From: Rhodocyclaceae bacterium
GTDB lineage: Bacteria > Pseudomonadota > Gammaproteobacteria > Burkholderiales > Rhodocyclaceae
DNA: 64,000 bases
NCBI GenBank assembly: GCA_030681195.1
Contig: JAUXXJ010000008.1
Coordinates: 62,001-126,000, forward strand
Reading direction: 5' to 3'
Part shown: positions 34,346-44,124 of the stretch, one piece after another
Layout of the letters: every line of letters begins with the position of its first letter
Position numbering within the stretch: the first letter of the stretch is position 1
Program-made: the position numbers and the translations under genes
Notes under the pieces: model-generated
Database searches by the model: none
What the model was told of the DNA's origin: nothing
Seen by the model: only the letters and a program-made list of their open reading frames with translations

Positions 34346-36414
34346 GTGCCCTGCGTTAAACCTTCTTCCAGTGCCTTGGCTAAACTCGCGCGCTGGGCAT
34401 CGCATTCGTGGGCCAGTTGCACGATGAGGGATGGGGGTACGGCCGAACGCAGCCCCTGCTCAATCTCGCTCGCCAGTGAGGCGATCTGCCGTGCGCCGAG
34501 CAGGCCGGCAATGCCCTTCTGGTCATGGGCAAGTTCACGCGCGGCGTCAAACTCGCCCGCAGCAAGCTGTAGGTGTAACTGCGCCATGTCCTGGCTATTC
34601 GTCTTGAGAAAGCGCTCCAGGTGAGTGCGATAGGCGACCAGCTGTTCCGCCGAACTCAGCCACGCAGACGGGATCTGCAGCCCCGCAATTTGTAACAAGG
34701 CACGGCTGAGTTGATTGTCACACAGCGGCGTTTCAATGCTCGTTACAGGCACGGCAGATAGCCACCTGCCGAGGGTTTCGGCAAGGGCGGTTGGCGTCAC
34801 GGGCTTGCTTTGGTGATCGTTCATCCCCGCATCCAGGCAGCGCTGGCGGTCTTCGGCATAAGCGTTGGCCGTCAGCGCAATGATTGGCGTGTTGTGGTAC
34901 GCGGGCAGCGCGCGAATGGCACGGGTCGCGGCGAGACCGTCCATCTTCGGCATCCGCATGTCCATCAGGATCAGGTCATAGGGTCTCGCTCTAGCGAGAT
35001 CGACCGCCTCGGCCCCATCCGAGGCCACGTCGGTGGCGCAACCGAGGTCCTCGAGCATTTCCAGAAGGATTTCCTGGCTCTGTTCATTGTCATCAGCGAA
35101 CAAGACGCGGTTGCCGTAGAAGGCAGTAGCTACTGTAACGGGGGCGTGCTCCACAGCGGAAACCGCACGCGACAGGACCACGTCAAAACTGAAGGTGCTG
35201 CCGGCTCCGATCTGGCTTTCGATTTGGATCGTGCTGCCCATCAGCTTTATCAGACGTTGGCTGATCGCCAGTCCCAAGCCGGTGCCGGCGTATTCCTTCG
35301 TCATTGAATCGTCGCCCTGCGCGAAGGGCTGGAAAAGCTTCTCTTGCTGAGTCGAGGCAATGCCACAGCCGCTATCGGCTACTGCAAAGCTCAGCGTTAT
35401 GCGATCAGCTTCCTCGTCCAGACAAGTGATTTTCAGGCGTACTCCGCCGCGCTCAGTGAACTTGACGGCATTGCCACAGAGATTGATGAGGACTTGCGCC
35501 AAACGCAAGGCGTCGCCCGTCAGTCGCATGCAGCCCAGGGACGCCGGCATGTCGGTCGTTAGCGTTAGTCCCTTCGCCTGCGCACTGCCCTCCACCAAGC
35601 GCAGCACCCGGGCCACCAGGCTGTCAATGGTGAAGTCGGTTTGGTAAAGCGCAACCTCCTCGGCTTCAATCTTGGAAAAATCGAGAATGTCGTTGATCAG
35701 CGCGAGCAGATGGTCAGAGCTGGCGCAAAGTTGCTCCAGCTTCTGCATTTGGTCGGGTTGGGTAATGTCACGGCGCAGCAGGTGGCCCAAGCCGATGACT
35801 GCGTGCAGCGGGGTGCGAATCTCGTGGCTCATGTTGGCGAGGAAGGCCGATTTTGCCCTTGCCGCCGTCTCGGCGTCTTCCTTGGCCTGTTGTAGCGCTA
35901 CCTGCGTTTGCTTGAGCGCCGCAATGTCGAGGCAGGAGCCGATGTATCCGAGGAAGCGTCCGTCAGGACCGTATTCGGGCACACCGCGATCCAGAAGCCA
36001 GCGAAACTCGCCTGCGGCATTGCGCAGGCGGTATTCCACTTCGAATTCTTCGCGCCGATCAAAGCAGTCGCTGTATACGGCTAAACAGTGCGCGCGGTCG
36101 TCCGCATGTATCCCCTGGGTCCAGCCATTGCCAATCTCCTGCTCCAGCCTGCGGCCGGTAAAGCGCAGCCAGCGCTGGTTAAACCAATGGCTAAGTTTGT
36201 CAGTGCCGACCAGCCAGATCATGATGGGCACCGCGTCGGCCATCGTTCGGAAACGTGCCTCGCTGATGCGCAACGCATCCGCGTCGCGCTGTTCCTGGGC
36301 AATGACAATCTGTTTGCGGATAACCGCCACGCCGTCGCTGCTCAGTATGGCATCGACCTCCTGCAGACCTAAAACTCTAAGGATGGCTTCGGCTCTTTCG
36401 AGGCGGGCGATCAA
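34330..36414 (-). CDS. PAS hybrid histidine kinase with receiver and Hpt, in the kai operon
   Basis: 694 residues. One PAS domain (about 50-170, ISEARFRTMADAVPIMIWLVG), then HisKA with [15 protein letters not shown] (phospho-His), HATPase with LGLAISQRLIKLMGSTIQIES, a receiver with LILMDMRMPKMDG (phospho-Asp) and KP, and a C-terminal Hpt with AHDQKGIAGLLG (His). A full phosphorelay in one chain, soluble with no membrane span. It follows kaiB by 16 bases and starts at TTG 36414; no upstream ATG in frame is seen. Context suggests it is the output or partner kinase of KaiBC. No separate DNA-binding regulator is nearby. Confidence 0.85.
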   Translation of the reverse strand: MIARLERAEAILRVLGLQEVDAILSSDGVAVIRKQIVIAQEQRDADALRISEARFRTMADAVPIMIWLVGTDKLSHWFNQRWLRFTGRRLEQEIGNGWTQGIHADDRAHCLAVYSDCFDRREEFEVEYRLRNAAGEFRWLLDRGVPEYGPDGRFLGYIGSCLDIAALKQTQVALQQAKEDAETAARAKSAFLANMSHEIRTPLHAVIGLGHLLRRDITQPDQMQKLEQLCASSDHLLALINDILDFSKIEAEEVALYQTDFTIDSLVARVLRLVEGSAQAKGLTLTTDMPASLGCMRLTGDALRLAQVLINLCGNAVKFTERGGVRLKITCLDEEADRITLSFAVADSGCGIASTQQEKLFQPFAQGDDSMTKEYAGTGLGLAISQRLIKLMGSTIQIESQIGAGSTFSFDVVLSRAVSAVEHAPVTVATAFYGNRVLFADDNEQSQEILLEMLEDLGCATDVASDGAEAVDLARARPYDLILMDMRMPKMDGLAATRAIRALPAYHNTPIIALTANAYAEDRQRCLDAGMNDHQSKPVTPTALAETLGRWLSAVPVTSIETPLCDNQLSRALLQIAGLQIPSAWLSSAEQLVAYRTHLERFLKTNSQDMAQLHLQLAAGEFDAARELAHDQKGIAGLLGARQIASLASEIEQGLRSAVPPSLIVQLAHECDAQRASLAKALEEGLTQGTQPAM

Positions 36415-36430
36415 GTCATCCGGTTGTGTT

Positions 36431-36721
36431 TTAGCTTTGATGCTGTGCTCCCTTCAGGCCGAGTGCGGCCATGACGGTTGCCTCGTCGGTCAGCGCACCA
36501 AACAGCGTCACGCGACGCGGCGAGTCCATCACGACCGCCGGGGCTACCAGAATCTGCAGCGCGAGCGCCGCCTCGAAATTCTCGATGACGTCGATGACCT
36601 CGATGTGGTGCCGCCCCGCCAGGTATTTCAGGCAAAGGGCGCGCAGGTTCTCCTCTGCCAGACGCGAATTTGGCTCGTCGCCGGCAATGAACAAGCGGAA
36701 GCAGTAGTCGCCGGTGTCCAT
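36431..36721 (-). CDS. kaiB: KaiB-family protein
   Basis: 96 residues. CFRLFIAGDEPNSRLAEENLRALCLKYLAGRHHIEVIDVIENFEAALALQILVAPAVV and SPRRVTLFGALTD match KaiB, a fold-switching thioredoxin-like partner of KaiC. The start ATG at 36721 lies one base after the kaiC stop. Length matches the family. No kaiA is present. In non-cyanobacterial hosts KaiB/KaiC are linked to stress resistance or hourglass timing. Confidence 0.9.
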   Translation of the reverse strand: MDTGDYCFRLFIAGDEPNSRLAEENLRALCLKYLAGRHHIEVIDVIENFEAALALQILVAPAVVMDSPRRVTLFGALTDEATVMAALGLKGAQHQS

Positions 36722-36722
36722 G

Positions 36723-38138
36723 TCAGGTCTCCCCGCGCACGATTTCAATCCCGCGGTCGGTGATGAGAAAGTCGTGATAACGATTCGAATGCTGGGTGCC
36801 GCGCGACTTCATCACCAGCAGCTTGCGCCGCAATGCACCGGCTTCCTCGATCAGCCTCAGGACGATGACCGTATCGATCAGGGACGAGATGCCGATTCCG
36901 CTGATCTCATCCAGATTCATGAAGCCGGCGGTCTGATTGGTGACGATGAGGGTAATACCGCGTTCCTTGCAAATATTGATCAGGCGCATCAGATATTCGA
37001 AGGCGGCCTGTTCGCTGCCCATGCGTTGGCAGGCGGATGCCGATTCAAGGATGACACAACTCGGCTCGACGCGCTGGATGGCGCGCAAGGCGCGCACCAG
37101 ATGCTGCTCTGCGCCCATGGCCTCTGGCATCGCGGTGAGCATATGCAGGCAGCCGGCGTCGATGTCGGGAGTCAGGTTGGTGCCGGAACTGTGCATGGCC
37201 GATACCAGCGCGTTCTCCGACTCTTCGAAGCTCAAATACAGAACGCTTTCGCCGCGCGCACAGGCGGCCTTTGCCAAGGCGCTGCACAGCGTGGTCTTGC
37301 CGGTGCCGGTGCTGCCCGAAACCAGGATGCTCGATGCGCGCCGCAAGCCACCGCCGAGGAGTTCGTCGAGGACCGCGAGGCCCGTCGACATCCGTTCGCC
37401 CAGCGCCCGGTGCGCCAGGCAGACGTCCGAAATGGGCAGCAGGGTAATGCCGGGCGCATCAATGACGAAAGGGTATTCGTTGGAGCCGAAAGCAGAGCCG
37501 CGATACTTGACGACGCGCAGACGGCGCGTCGCCAACTGTCCCTGCATGCGGTTATCGAGGTGAATAACGCAGTCGGCCAGGTAGTCGAGGAAATCGTAGC
37601 GGGCAGCGTGGCGGGGATCGCGCGGCGCCTTGGCGGTCAGCACTGCGGTGACGCACCGCTCTTCCAGCCAGCGATGCAGCACCAGCAGTTCGTCCTGTTC
37701 GCGCCGCTCGTCGCCGATCAAGCGCAGCAGCACATCCACCGCATCGATCACGATGCGTGTCGCGCCCAGTGCCTGGAGTTTGGCCACGAGGATCGTAAAA
37801 AAGGGCTGGATGCTGAATCCGCCGGTGACAATGGCGCGCGGATCGAGCCGCGCTTCGAACAGGAATAGCTTGCCATCGGCTTCGAGCGGTGCCAGTTGCC
37901 AGCCGAGGGTGCTTGCGTTCTCACGCAGCGCGCTGGCACGCTCCTCAAAGGTGATGAAGATTCCTGCATCGCCCGCGAGCGCGCCGCGGTAAAGGAATTC
38001 GAGACCAAACAGGCTCTTGCCGGAGCCGGGACCGCCGATGATCAGCGTTGTGCGTCCGGCGGGCAGGCCACCCTGCAGTATCTGGTCGAACCCCTCGATC
38101 TGGGTGGGGAGCTTTCGAATGGTGACCGAATCGGACAT
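36723..38138 (-). CDS. kaiC: KaiC-family double-RecA ATPase
   Basis: 471 residues in two RecA-like halves. CI has GGPGSGKSLFGLEFL (P-loop, about 35-42) and FEERASAL. CII has GSTGTGKTTLC (about 274-281) and FEESENAL. The region equivalent to the S431-T432 phosphosites of Synechococcus KaiC reads ISSLIDT, i.e. two serines (418 and 419), a pattern of KaiC2-type homologues. The C-terminal tail beyond KSRGTQHSNRYHDFLI is short, lacking the KaiA-binding extension. It leads a kaiC-kaiB-kinase operon. The alignment to phosphosites is by eye. Confidence 0.9.
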   Translation of the reverse strand: MSDSVTIRKLPTQIEGFDQILQGGLPAGRTTLIIGGPGSGKSLFGLEFLYRGALAGDAGIFITFEERASALRENASTLGWQLAPLEADGKLFLFEARLDPRAIVTGGFSIQPFFTILVAKLQALGATRIVIDAVDVLLRLIGDERREQDELLVLHRWLEERCVTAVLTAKAPRDPRHAARYDFLDYLADCVIHLDNRMQGQLATRRLRVVKYRGSAFGSNEYPFVIDAPGITLLPISDVCLAHRALGERMSTGLAVLDELLGGGLRRASSILVSGSTGTGKTTLCSALAKAACARGESVLYLSFEESENALVSAMHSSGTNLTPDIDAGCLHMLTAMPEAMGAEQHLVRALRAIQRVEPSCVILESASACQRMGSEQAAFEYLMRLINICKERGITLIVTNQTAGFMNLDEISGIGISSLIDTVIVLRLIEEAGALRRKLLVMKSRGTQHSNRYHDFLITDRGIEIVRGET

Positions 38139-38395
38139 TCCGCAATCCTTGTTTTTCGTCGCCGTGTCGTGGCGACAGGCTCTTAGCGGATCAGTATCGC
38201 ATCATACTCACGCAAGCGCTATTGTCATGTGCTGGGCATGAGCAAATAGAAATTGCCGAACGTGGGTAGGTCGTTGGATTACGACAATCGAATGTCTGCA
38301 AAGGGTTAGCGGTTTATTCAACGTCTGCCCGCTGGCATCATCACGCCATCCATGCCCCTCGCGTGCAGGGCAGAAACCCGAAAAAGTCGGCACTG

Positions 38396-39742
38396 CTATC
38401 GAGAAAGAAAACGCTTGCGATAACGCCCAAATAGACTCATCAGCGGCTTGACGCTGGTGCCGTGGACGAGGATGGAAAGCGAGACTGCGATGAGCGTGAG
38501 GTGGATCAATTCCACGGCAATATCCTCGGGAAGGCCGTGCTGGATGGCATACATCAGGTAGTACAACGCACCGATACCGCGCACTCCGAACCAACCGATC
38601 ATGCCGCGCATCGGCCACGACATGCGCGTGAGCGGCAGACAGGCGAGGACGCTGAGCGGCCGCGCCACCATAAATAAAAACAGCGCCAGGAACAATGCCC
38701 GCCAACTCCAGGAATCGAGGAATAGCGTGCCGCCGATCAGCAGGACGAGCATCAATTCCGAGAGCCGCTCCAGATGTTCCTTGAATACCAGTGAGCCGCC
38801 ACTGACGGTCGGCGTTGGCTCGGTATCCGGGGGTACGTCAGGGCCGCTTTGGGTGGCCTCCAGTCCCATGTGGTCAGGTTGCCGCATTTCCGTTATGACC
38901 AGACCGGCGCCGGTGAGTTTGAGCTCGGTCTGACGCAGTGCAACGGCCGCAAAAAATACCGCCAGAAATCCCCACGCCTGTACCAGTACACTCAAGCCGT
39001 ACACCACGCCGATCAGACCAAGGCCAAGGAAATCGTCCATCAGTGTGTGCTTGTTTGGTTCGTTACGCAGTTTCCATCCCATATGGCCTAGTGCAGCACC
39101 TGATATGACCCCGATGGCAATGCCTGCCACCGTGGCCCACAACACATCGACCAACGCCCAGCGCTGGCCGAATTCTCCAAGCTCGTGCAACCCGAGCAAT
39201 CCAAGCCCCAGCATCACAAATGGAAAAGCACTGCCATCATTCATGCCCGCTTCGCAGGTCAGGTTGAAGCGGAGCTGGTCAGGGTCTCCGGGATGCCGAA
39301 TCTGGACATCGGTTGCCAGCACCGGATCGGTGGGCGCGAGGATTGCCCCCAGCAGGACGCCAGCCCCCAGAGGCAGGCCGAGTAGATAATGGGCAAAGGC
39401 CGCAACCAGTCCGACGCTGACCGTCATCGATACCGTTGCCAGCAGGATGGGGGTGCGCCAGCGGAAGAAACTGAACGGCACAGGCATTTTGATGCCCGCA
39501 GAAAACAGCGAAATCAGTACCGCCACTTCGGCCAGCACTTCCAGTAGAGCCGATTCCTTGAGCGGATTGAAGTGAAATACGTTCAGCATCATGGGCCCGA
39601 CCAGTAGTCCTACCAGCAGATAGAGAATGGCGGGCGTAAACGGCAGACGCTTGAGCAGTGAATCCGTCAAGCCACGGGTGAGCAACAGAACGCCAACAAG
39701 CAAAAACCATAGTTCGCTCGTCATGCTGCGGGTAGCCAACAT
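38396..39742 (-). CDS. CPA1-type Na+/H+ antiporter (NhaP-like)
   Basis: 448 residues with 12-13 predicted spans. Conserved transport positions are visible in LGAILAPTDPVLATDVQ and CEAGMNDGSAFPFVML, the TDP and ND motifs of the CPA1 exchangers. A hydrophilic loop (280-330, PDVPPDTEPTPTVSGG) splits the C-terminal spans. It should exchange Na+ or K+ for H+ at the inner membrane. Start codons at 39742 and 39724 are both possible; neither has a strong ribosome-binding site. The 257-base gap to kaiC (38139-38395) holds a degenerate copy of the dispersed repeat near 38381. Confidence 0.85.
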   Translation of the reverse strand: MLATRSMTSELWFLLVGVLLLTRGLTDSLLKRLPFTPAILYLLVGLLVGPMMLNVFHFNPLKESALLEVLAEVAVLISLFSAGIKMPVPFSFFRWRTPILLATVSMTVSVGLVAAFAHYLLGLPLGAGVLLGAILAPTDPVLATDVQIRHPGDPDQLRFNLTCEAGMNDGSAFPFVMLGLGLLGLHELGEFGQRWALVDVLWATVAGIAIGVISGAALGHMGWKLRNEPNKHTLMDDFLGLGLIGVVYGLSVLVQAWGFLAVFFAAVALRQTELKLTGAGLVITEMRQPDHMGLEATQSGPDVPPDTEPTPTVSGGSLVFKEHLERLSELMLVLLIGGTLFLDSWSWRALFLALFLFMVARPLSVLACLPLTRMSWPMRGMIGWFGVRGIGALYYLMYAIQHGLPEDIAVELIHLTLIAVSLSILVHGTSVKPLMSLFGRYRKRFLSR

Positions 39743-39993
39743 GGCTGATTACGCATGCTTCGACACATTTGTATTGGCTCCTGATCAGACCGTTCTGAAG
39801 GGTGCCACCACGAAATGCACTGTGCGGTTGGACAACGCACATAGTCGAGTGCATTTCATTTATGTGCGGTGACGTACGGTCGGTCCAATACTCACCCTGC
39901 CACAGGAAACCGGTAGCCGGAATACCGATGGCACAGTATTTTTCGCCCGCGCTATTCGTCATCTAATTGATGACGTTCAGCAAGGGGCATGAA

Positions 39994-40857
39994 ATGTTCA
40001 ATATTGGAAATCTACAGTTGGTTGGCGGTGCACCCCGGCGCGAGGTGTTGCGAGGGGTGCTGGATGCGTTGGATGGCGAAGATGTAGAGATAAACACGCC
40101 TGCGGTGAGGCCGTTGTCGTTGTTTAAGGTAGGTAGTACGCCGGTGCTTACTGATGACGTGTTATCTGAACCGCGATCCTTGCTGAATTGCATATTGAAT
40201 CTGTCCAAGCTCCTCGCCGAGAATGCCGGTAACAAGCTTTCACCGAAGCAGATTGATTACGCACAGACGATCTATGCGGCGGGAACGCAATTGTTGTCTT
40301 ATGTCGACCGCCAGGTGTTGGATGAACTGATGGGTGGGGCACAGCAGATATTCGGTGGGGCGACACAGACCTATCGTGGCCCCAGAAGTCGTCGTTCTGA
40401 TGATGGGCTTGTGCTGATTGAGGAGAGCGATGCTTCTGCTTCTTCCGGTAGGCGGCGGAGCATGCCGGAACTGGTTGGCAAGAAAGTCTTGATTGTCGAT
40501 GATGACATATTGAACATCTATGCCATGACCAGTGCCCTCGAACAACAAGGCATGATCGTCATGCATGCGGACAGCTGCCTGGCGGGGCAGGAGATGCTGC
40601 GTGCTCAAGTTGATACGGATGCGGTCATTATGAATGGCAGCATGCAGGCACTGGGCAACCATGAATTGATCAGCACCATTCGTGGCACTCCGATATTCAA
40701 GTCGATACCGATCATCGCCGTGACATCTGTCAGCGAGGGAAATGCGCAGGGTGATCGACAGGCATGCATCGAGATCGGTGCTTCGGACACCATTGACAAG
40801 CCTATCAATGTTGAACAATTGTTGTCTTTGATGCGGGCCTGGTTGATTCGTGCGTGA
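39994..40857 (+). CDS. Pseudo-kinase/pseudo-receiver signalling protein
   Basis: 287 residues. Residues about 50-105 look like a HisKA dimerisation helix pair ([44 protein letters not shown]), but the phospho-His box is SEPRS instead of HEIRT. No ATPase domain follows. A receiver domain (about 160-285) begins [15 protein letters not shown], but the phospho-Asp position reads VIMNGSM (Asn), while the DKP lysine is kept. So neither phosphotransfer site seems usable. The start ATG 39994 follows AAGGGG. The next gene, a hybrid kinase, starts 22 bases later. It may be a scaffold or decoy for that kinase. Confidence 0.72.
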   Translation: MFNIGNLQLVGGAPRREVLRGVLDALDGEDVEINTPAVRPLSLFKVGSTPVLTDDVLSEPRSLLNCILNLSKLLAENAGNKLSPKQIDYAQTIYAAGTQLLSYVDRQVLDELMGGAQQIFGGATQTYRGPRSRRSDDGLVLIEESDASASSGRRRSMPELVGKKVLIVDDDILNIYAMTSALEQQGMIVMHADSCLAGQEMLRAQVDTDAVIMNGSMQALGNHELISTIRGTPIFKSIPIIAVTSVSEGNAQGDRQACIEIGASDTIDKPINVEQLLSLMRAWLIRA

Positions 40858-40879
40858 CAGTACGCAGGAGCGCGGACTC

Positions 40880-43420
40880 GTGAACATCCTGTTGATCGAC
40901 GATGAACCTGGCGAGCTTGCGTTTATGACAGAGTTGTTGTTGGCGAAAGGTTACAGCGTGGTCTCCGTTTCATCAGGAACTGCTGCGTTGCGTGAGATTC
41001 TGAAGGCGGATTTCTCACTGATTGTGGCGGACGTTGGTATGCCGAATATGGATGGCTTTGAGGCGGCGAGCCTGATTCGTCAGATAAAGCGCGCCAGCCA
41101 TGTGCCGATTCTCTTTCTGACGGGGGCGGATAACGGCGTCCGGCCGGTATTTCGCGGTTGCGGTACGGGTGTCGTCGATTATCTTTCCAAGCCATTGAAG
41201 GCGGATGCATTCAAGTCAATGATTGCGATCCTGGCCGGGCAGGTTGCCCTATGTCTGCGCGACGGGGGCAGCGAGGTCAGCGCAGAAATGGACGTCATTA
41301 TCCGCGAACGAACCACCAGCCTGATTCGCGTCAATGAGCAGTTGCGCATGGAGATTGAACGGCGTGAGCGCGCCGAGGAGGGGCTGCGTAGTGCCCGTCT
41401 CGACGCGGAAGCGGCCAATCGCGCGAAATCCGAATTTCTGGCCAACATGAGTCACGAGATCCGTACGCCGATGAACGGCATCGTCGGCATGATGAGCCTG
41501 GCGCTGCAGACGCAGTTGTCTGCGGAACAGCGCGAGTATCTGAGTCTGGTAAAAGTTTCTGCCGATGCGCTCCTGACCGTCATCAACGATATTCTGGATT
41601 TCTCCAAGATCGAGGCGGGTAGCCTGGAGGTAGAGGTAACGCCCTTTCTGTTGCGCGAATGTATTGGCGACACCATGAAGGCAATGGCTTTAGATGCAAG
41701 CCGCAAAAATCTCGAGCTGGCCTACGAGATTGGCGCCGAAATTCAAGATGGCTTAAAAGGCGATCCCGGACGATTGCGTCAGATATTGATCAATCTGGTG
41801 GGGAATGCCATCAAGTTCACCGCTGCCGGCGAGGTTGTGGTGCAGGTTAAGCAGGCGGCTTCTGGCGAGGATAGGCTTGTTCTGGACTTCACTGTCCGCG
41901 ATAGTGGTATCGGGATTTCCGCTGAAAAGCTGGATGCGATCTTTTCTCCGTTCGCGCAGGCCGATACATCGACGACGCGCAACTATGGGGGAACTGGCTT
42001 GGGTTTGACCATTGCAGCAAGGCTGATTGGCCTTATGGGCGGAACGATTCGGGTAGAGAGTGAGCCCGGTAAGGGCAGCACATTCTGCTTCAGCTTGCCA
42101 TTCCAGACCGAGGCGATTGCCCCGCCTGAACGGGTGGCATCTGACTTTGGCGGCTTTAGCGGCTTGCGCGCACTCGTCGTGGAGGATCATGCGGTCAGTC
42201 GCGGCTTTCTGGTCAATATGTTGCGGGATTGGCAGATGGATGTTTGCGAGGCAGATTGTGGGCAGGCCGCCTCCGCTGCAATTCTTCTCGCAATCCAGGC
42301 AGAAACGCCTTACGACATCGTGTTGCTCGACGATAGTCTGCCGGATGTGGATAGTTATGAACTGGCCACACAGTGGCATGCGTGTGCACAGGTGGAGGCT
42401 GGAAGTGTGTTGGTTCTTGGATCAATCATGCGTCGGGTAGCACTCAGTTTTCAATTCCAGACGGCGGCATATCATTGCCTGAGCAAGCCCACCAAACAGT
42501 CGGAATTGCTGGCAGCTATCGGCGCACTCTTCTGGCATGTATCTGCTGCGAGTACTTTGCCGGTCGATATGCCAAATGTTGCGGATGCAGATGGGAAACA
42601 AGGCCCCTCACTGGCCATTCTTCTGGCGGAAGATAATCCGATCAGCAGTCGTGTTGCCCTGCAGGTGCTTCATCAGGCCGGGCACCGGGTGGTTGCGGCG
42701 GATAGCGGAACGGCAGCATTGGCTGCGTTCGAACAGGGTCATTTCGACCTGGTATTGATGGATGTGCAGATGCCCGGCATGGATGGCATTGAAACCACAA
42801 AAGCGATTCGCGCACGGGAGCAATTGACGGGCCACCATGTCTCGATCATTGCGTTGACCGCCCATGCGCTACCTCAGCACCGCGAGCGCTGTTTGCTGGC
42901 AGGGATGGATGGCTATCTGGTGAAACCCATTCAGCCGCTAGAGTTATTGGGGGCCATTGCCGCGATCCGCTGTGTACCTGTCTCGAAAATCAAGGCATTG
43001 GTATCGGAACGCGCAGAAAAGATACTGGACCAAGAGGCTTTACTGGAGCGTATTGGTGATGATGAGGATGTGTTGCAGGAAATCACAGCGATGTTCCTGG
43101 ACAACGGCAGACGTCTCATGGAGACGGCCCGCAGGGCGCTTGACAGCCATGACGTCGCGCGATTCGGTTATGCAATTCATACGCTGGCAGGCATGTTCCG
43201 TACTCTGTCTGCCGAGGCGGCAAGTGCAAGGGCGCAACTGCTTGAAACCGCTGCACTCATCGTGGCGTGGCCGGAAATGGAAGAAGGCTTTGAGTTGCTT
43301 GAGCGAGATGTGGATTTGCTCGCCACGGAGCTGGTCGGCCTGACAGAACAAAGTTTGTCCTTACCTAACCCTCGCGTTTTCACTGTCAGTCAGGGGCAGC
43401 GCGCCACTCAAGGAGCCTAA
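40880..43420 (+). CDS. Multi-receiver hybrid histidine kinase
   Basis: 846 residues in the order receiver ([19 protein letters not shown]), coiled-coil linker, HisKA ([15 protein letters not shown]), HATPase ([19 protein letters not shown]), receiver ([14 protein letters not shown]), receiver ([13 protein letters not shown]) and Hpt ([12 protein letters not shown]). All phospho sites are present. In Hpt the usual HTLKG Lys is Ala. GTG 40880 has AGGAG 9 bases upstream and begins at the natural receiver start; an earlier GTG at 40850 overlaps the preceding gene. It lacks a sensor domain; input may come through the first receiver. It is followed by an OmpR-type regulator. Confidence 0.87.
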   Translation: MNILLIDDEPGELAFMTELLLAKGYSVVSVSSGTAALREILKADFSLIVADVGMPNMDGFEAASLIRQIKRASHVPILFLTGADNGVRPVFRGCGTGVVDYLSKPLKADAFKSMIAILAGQVALCLRDGGSEVSAEMDVIIRERTTSLIRVNEQLRMEIERRERAEEGLRSARLDAEAANRAKSEFLANMSHEIRTPMNGIVGMMSLALQTQLSAEQREYLSLVKVSADALLTVINDILDFSKIEAGSLEVEVTPFLLRECIGDTMKAMALDASRKNLELAYEIGAEIQDGLKGDPGRLRQILINLVGNAIKFTAAGEVVVQVKQAASGEDRLVLDFTVRDSGIGISAEKLDAIFSPFAQADTSTTRNYGGTGLGLTIAARLIGLMGGTIRVESEPGKGSTFCFSLPFQTEAIAPPERVASDFGGFSGLRALVVEDHAVSRGFLVNMLRDWQMDVCEADCGQAASAAILLAIQAETPYDIVLLDDSLPDVDSYELATQWHACAQVEAGSVLVLGSIMRRVALSFQFQTAAYHCLSKPTKQSELLAAIGALFWHVSAASTLPVDMPNVADADGKQGPSLAILLAEDNPISSRVALQVLHQAGHRVVAADSGTAALAAFEQGHFDLVLMDVQMPGMDGIETTKAIRAREQLTGHHVSIIALTAHALPQHRERCLLAGMDGYLVKPIQPLELLGAIAAIRCVPVSKIKALVSERAEKILDQEALLERIGDDEDVLQEITAMFLDNGRRLMETARRALDSHDVARFGYAIHTLAGMFRTLSAEAASARAQLLETAALIVAWPEMEEGFELLERDVDLLATELVGLTEQSLSLPNPRVFTVSQGQRATQGA

Positions 43421-43425
43421 TCATC

Positions 43426-44124
43426 ATGAACAGCGGCATTCTTATTGTCGAAGACGAACCGATCACCCAACGCATGCTGGCCGCCAATCTTGAGCGCGCC
43501 GGCCATCAGGTACGTAGCGTCAGTACCGTACCGGAGGCAGAGGCGGCATTGAACGAATATCTTCCGGATCTGGTACTGCTTGACTGGGTGCTTCCTGATG
43601 CCACCGGGGTGGGGCTGATGAGGAAACTGCGCTCGAATCAACGTACGCGGGAGATCCCGATCATCATGCTGACATCCCGTGCGCGCGAGTGCGACATGGT
43701 CACCGGACTGGATTCCGGGGCGGACGACTATATGACCAAGCCGTTTTCGGCGCGCGAACTGCTGGCACGCATCAAGGCACAATTACGGCGACGCGCGCCA
43801 CAAACGACCGACGACCTGGTCGAAGTGAGTGGTCTGCGGATTGACCCTGCGATGAAACGTATCACGGCGAGTGGTCAGGGGGTTTCCTTGGGGGCAATCG
43901 AATTTCGCATGCTCCACTTCCTGGCGGTTTACCCCGGTCGGGTGTTCAGCCGCGAGCAACTGCTCGACAAGCTTTGGGGCGATCATGTGTTTGTCCAGGA
44001 TCGCACGGTTGATGCGCATATCCGTGCCTTGCGACAAGCGCTGCGGCCGAGTGGGCATGACACGATGATCGAAACGGTGCGCGGCGAGGGCTACTGTTTT
44101 CGCCTCAAGACTATTCAACCGTAA
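43426..44124 (+). CDS. OmpR/PhoB-family response regulator
   Basis: 232 residues. The receiver (GILIVEDEPITQRML, LVLLDWVLPDATG with phospho-Asp, LTSRA, DDYMTKPFSARELLARI) is joined to a winged-helix domain (LGAIEFRMLHFLAVYPGRVFSREQLLDKLWG, RTVDAHIRALRQALRPSG, VRGEGYCF). It resembles PhoB but no phoR is near. AAGGAGCC precedes the ATG. It lies 5 bases after the hybrid kinase, its likely partner. Its stop overlaps glmS in convergent orientation (14 bases). Confidence 0.88.
   Translation: MNSGILIVEDEPITQRMLAANLERAGHQVRSVSTVPEAEAALNEYLPDLVLLDWVLPDATGVGLMRKLRSNQRTREIPIIMLTSRARECDMVTGLDSGADDYMTKPFSARELLARIKAQLRRRAPQTTDDLVEVSGLRIDPAMKRITASGQGVSLGAIEFRMLHFLAVYPGRVFSREQLLDKLWGDHVFVQDRTVDAHIRALRQALRPSGHDTMIETVRGEGYCFRLKTIQP

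Noticed and set aside
38381..38398. Degenerate dispersed repeat upstream of kaiC
   Set aside because: It shares only AAAAAGTCGGCACTG with the consensus; too weak to list as a copy, though it may be an old one.
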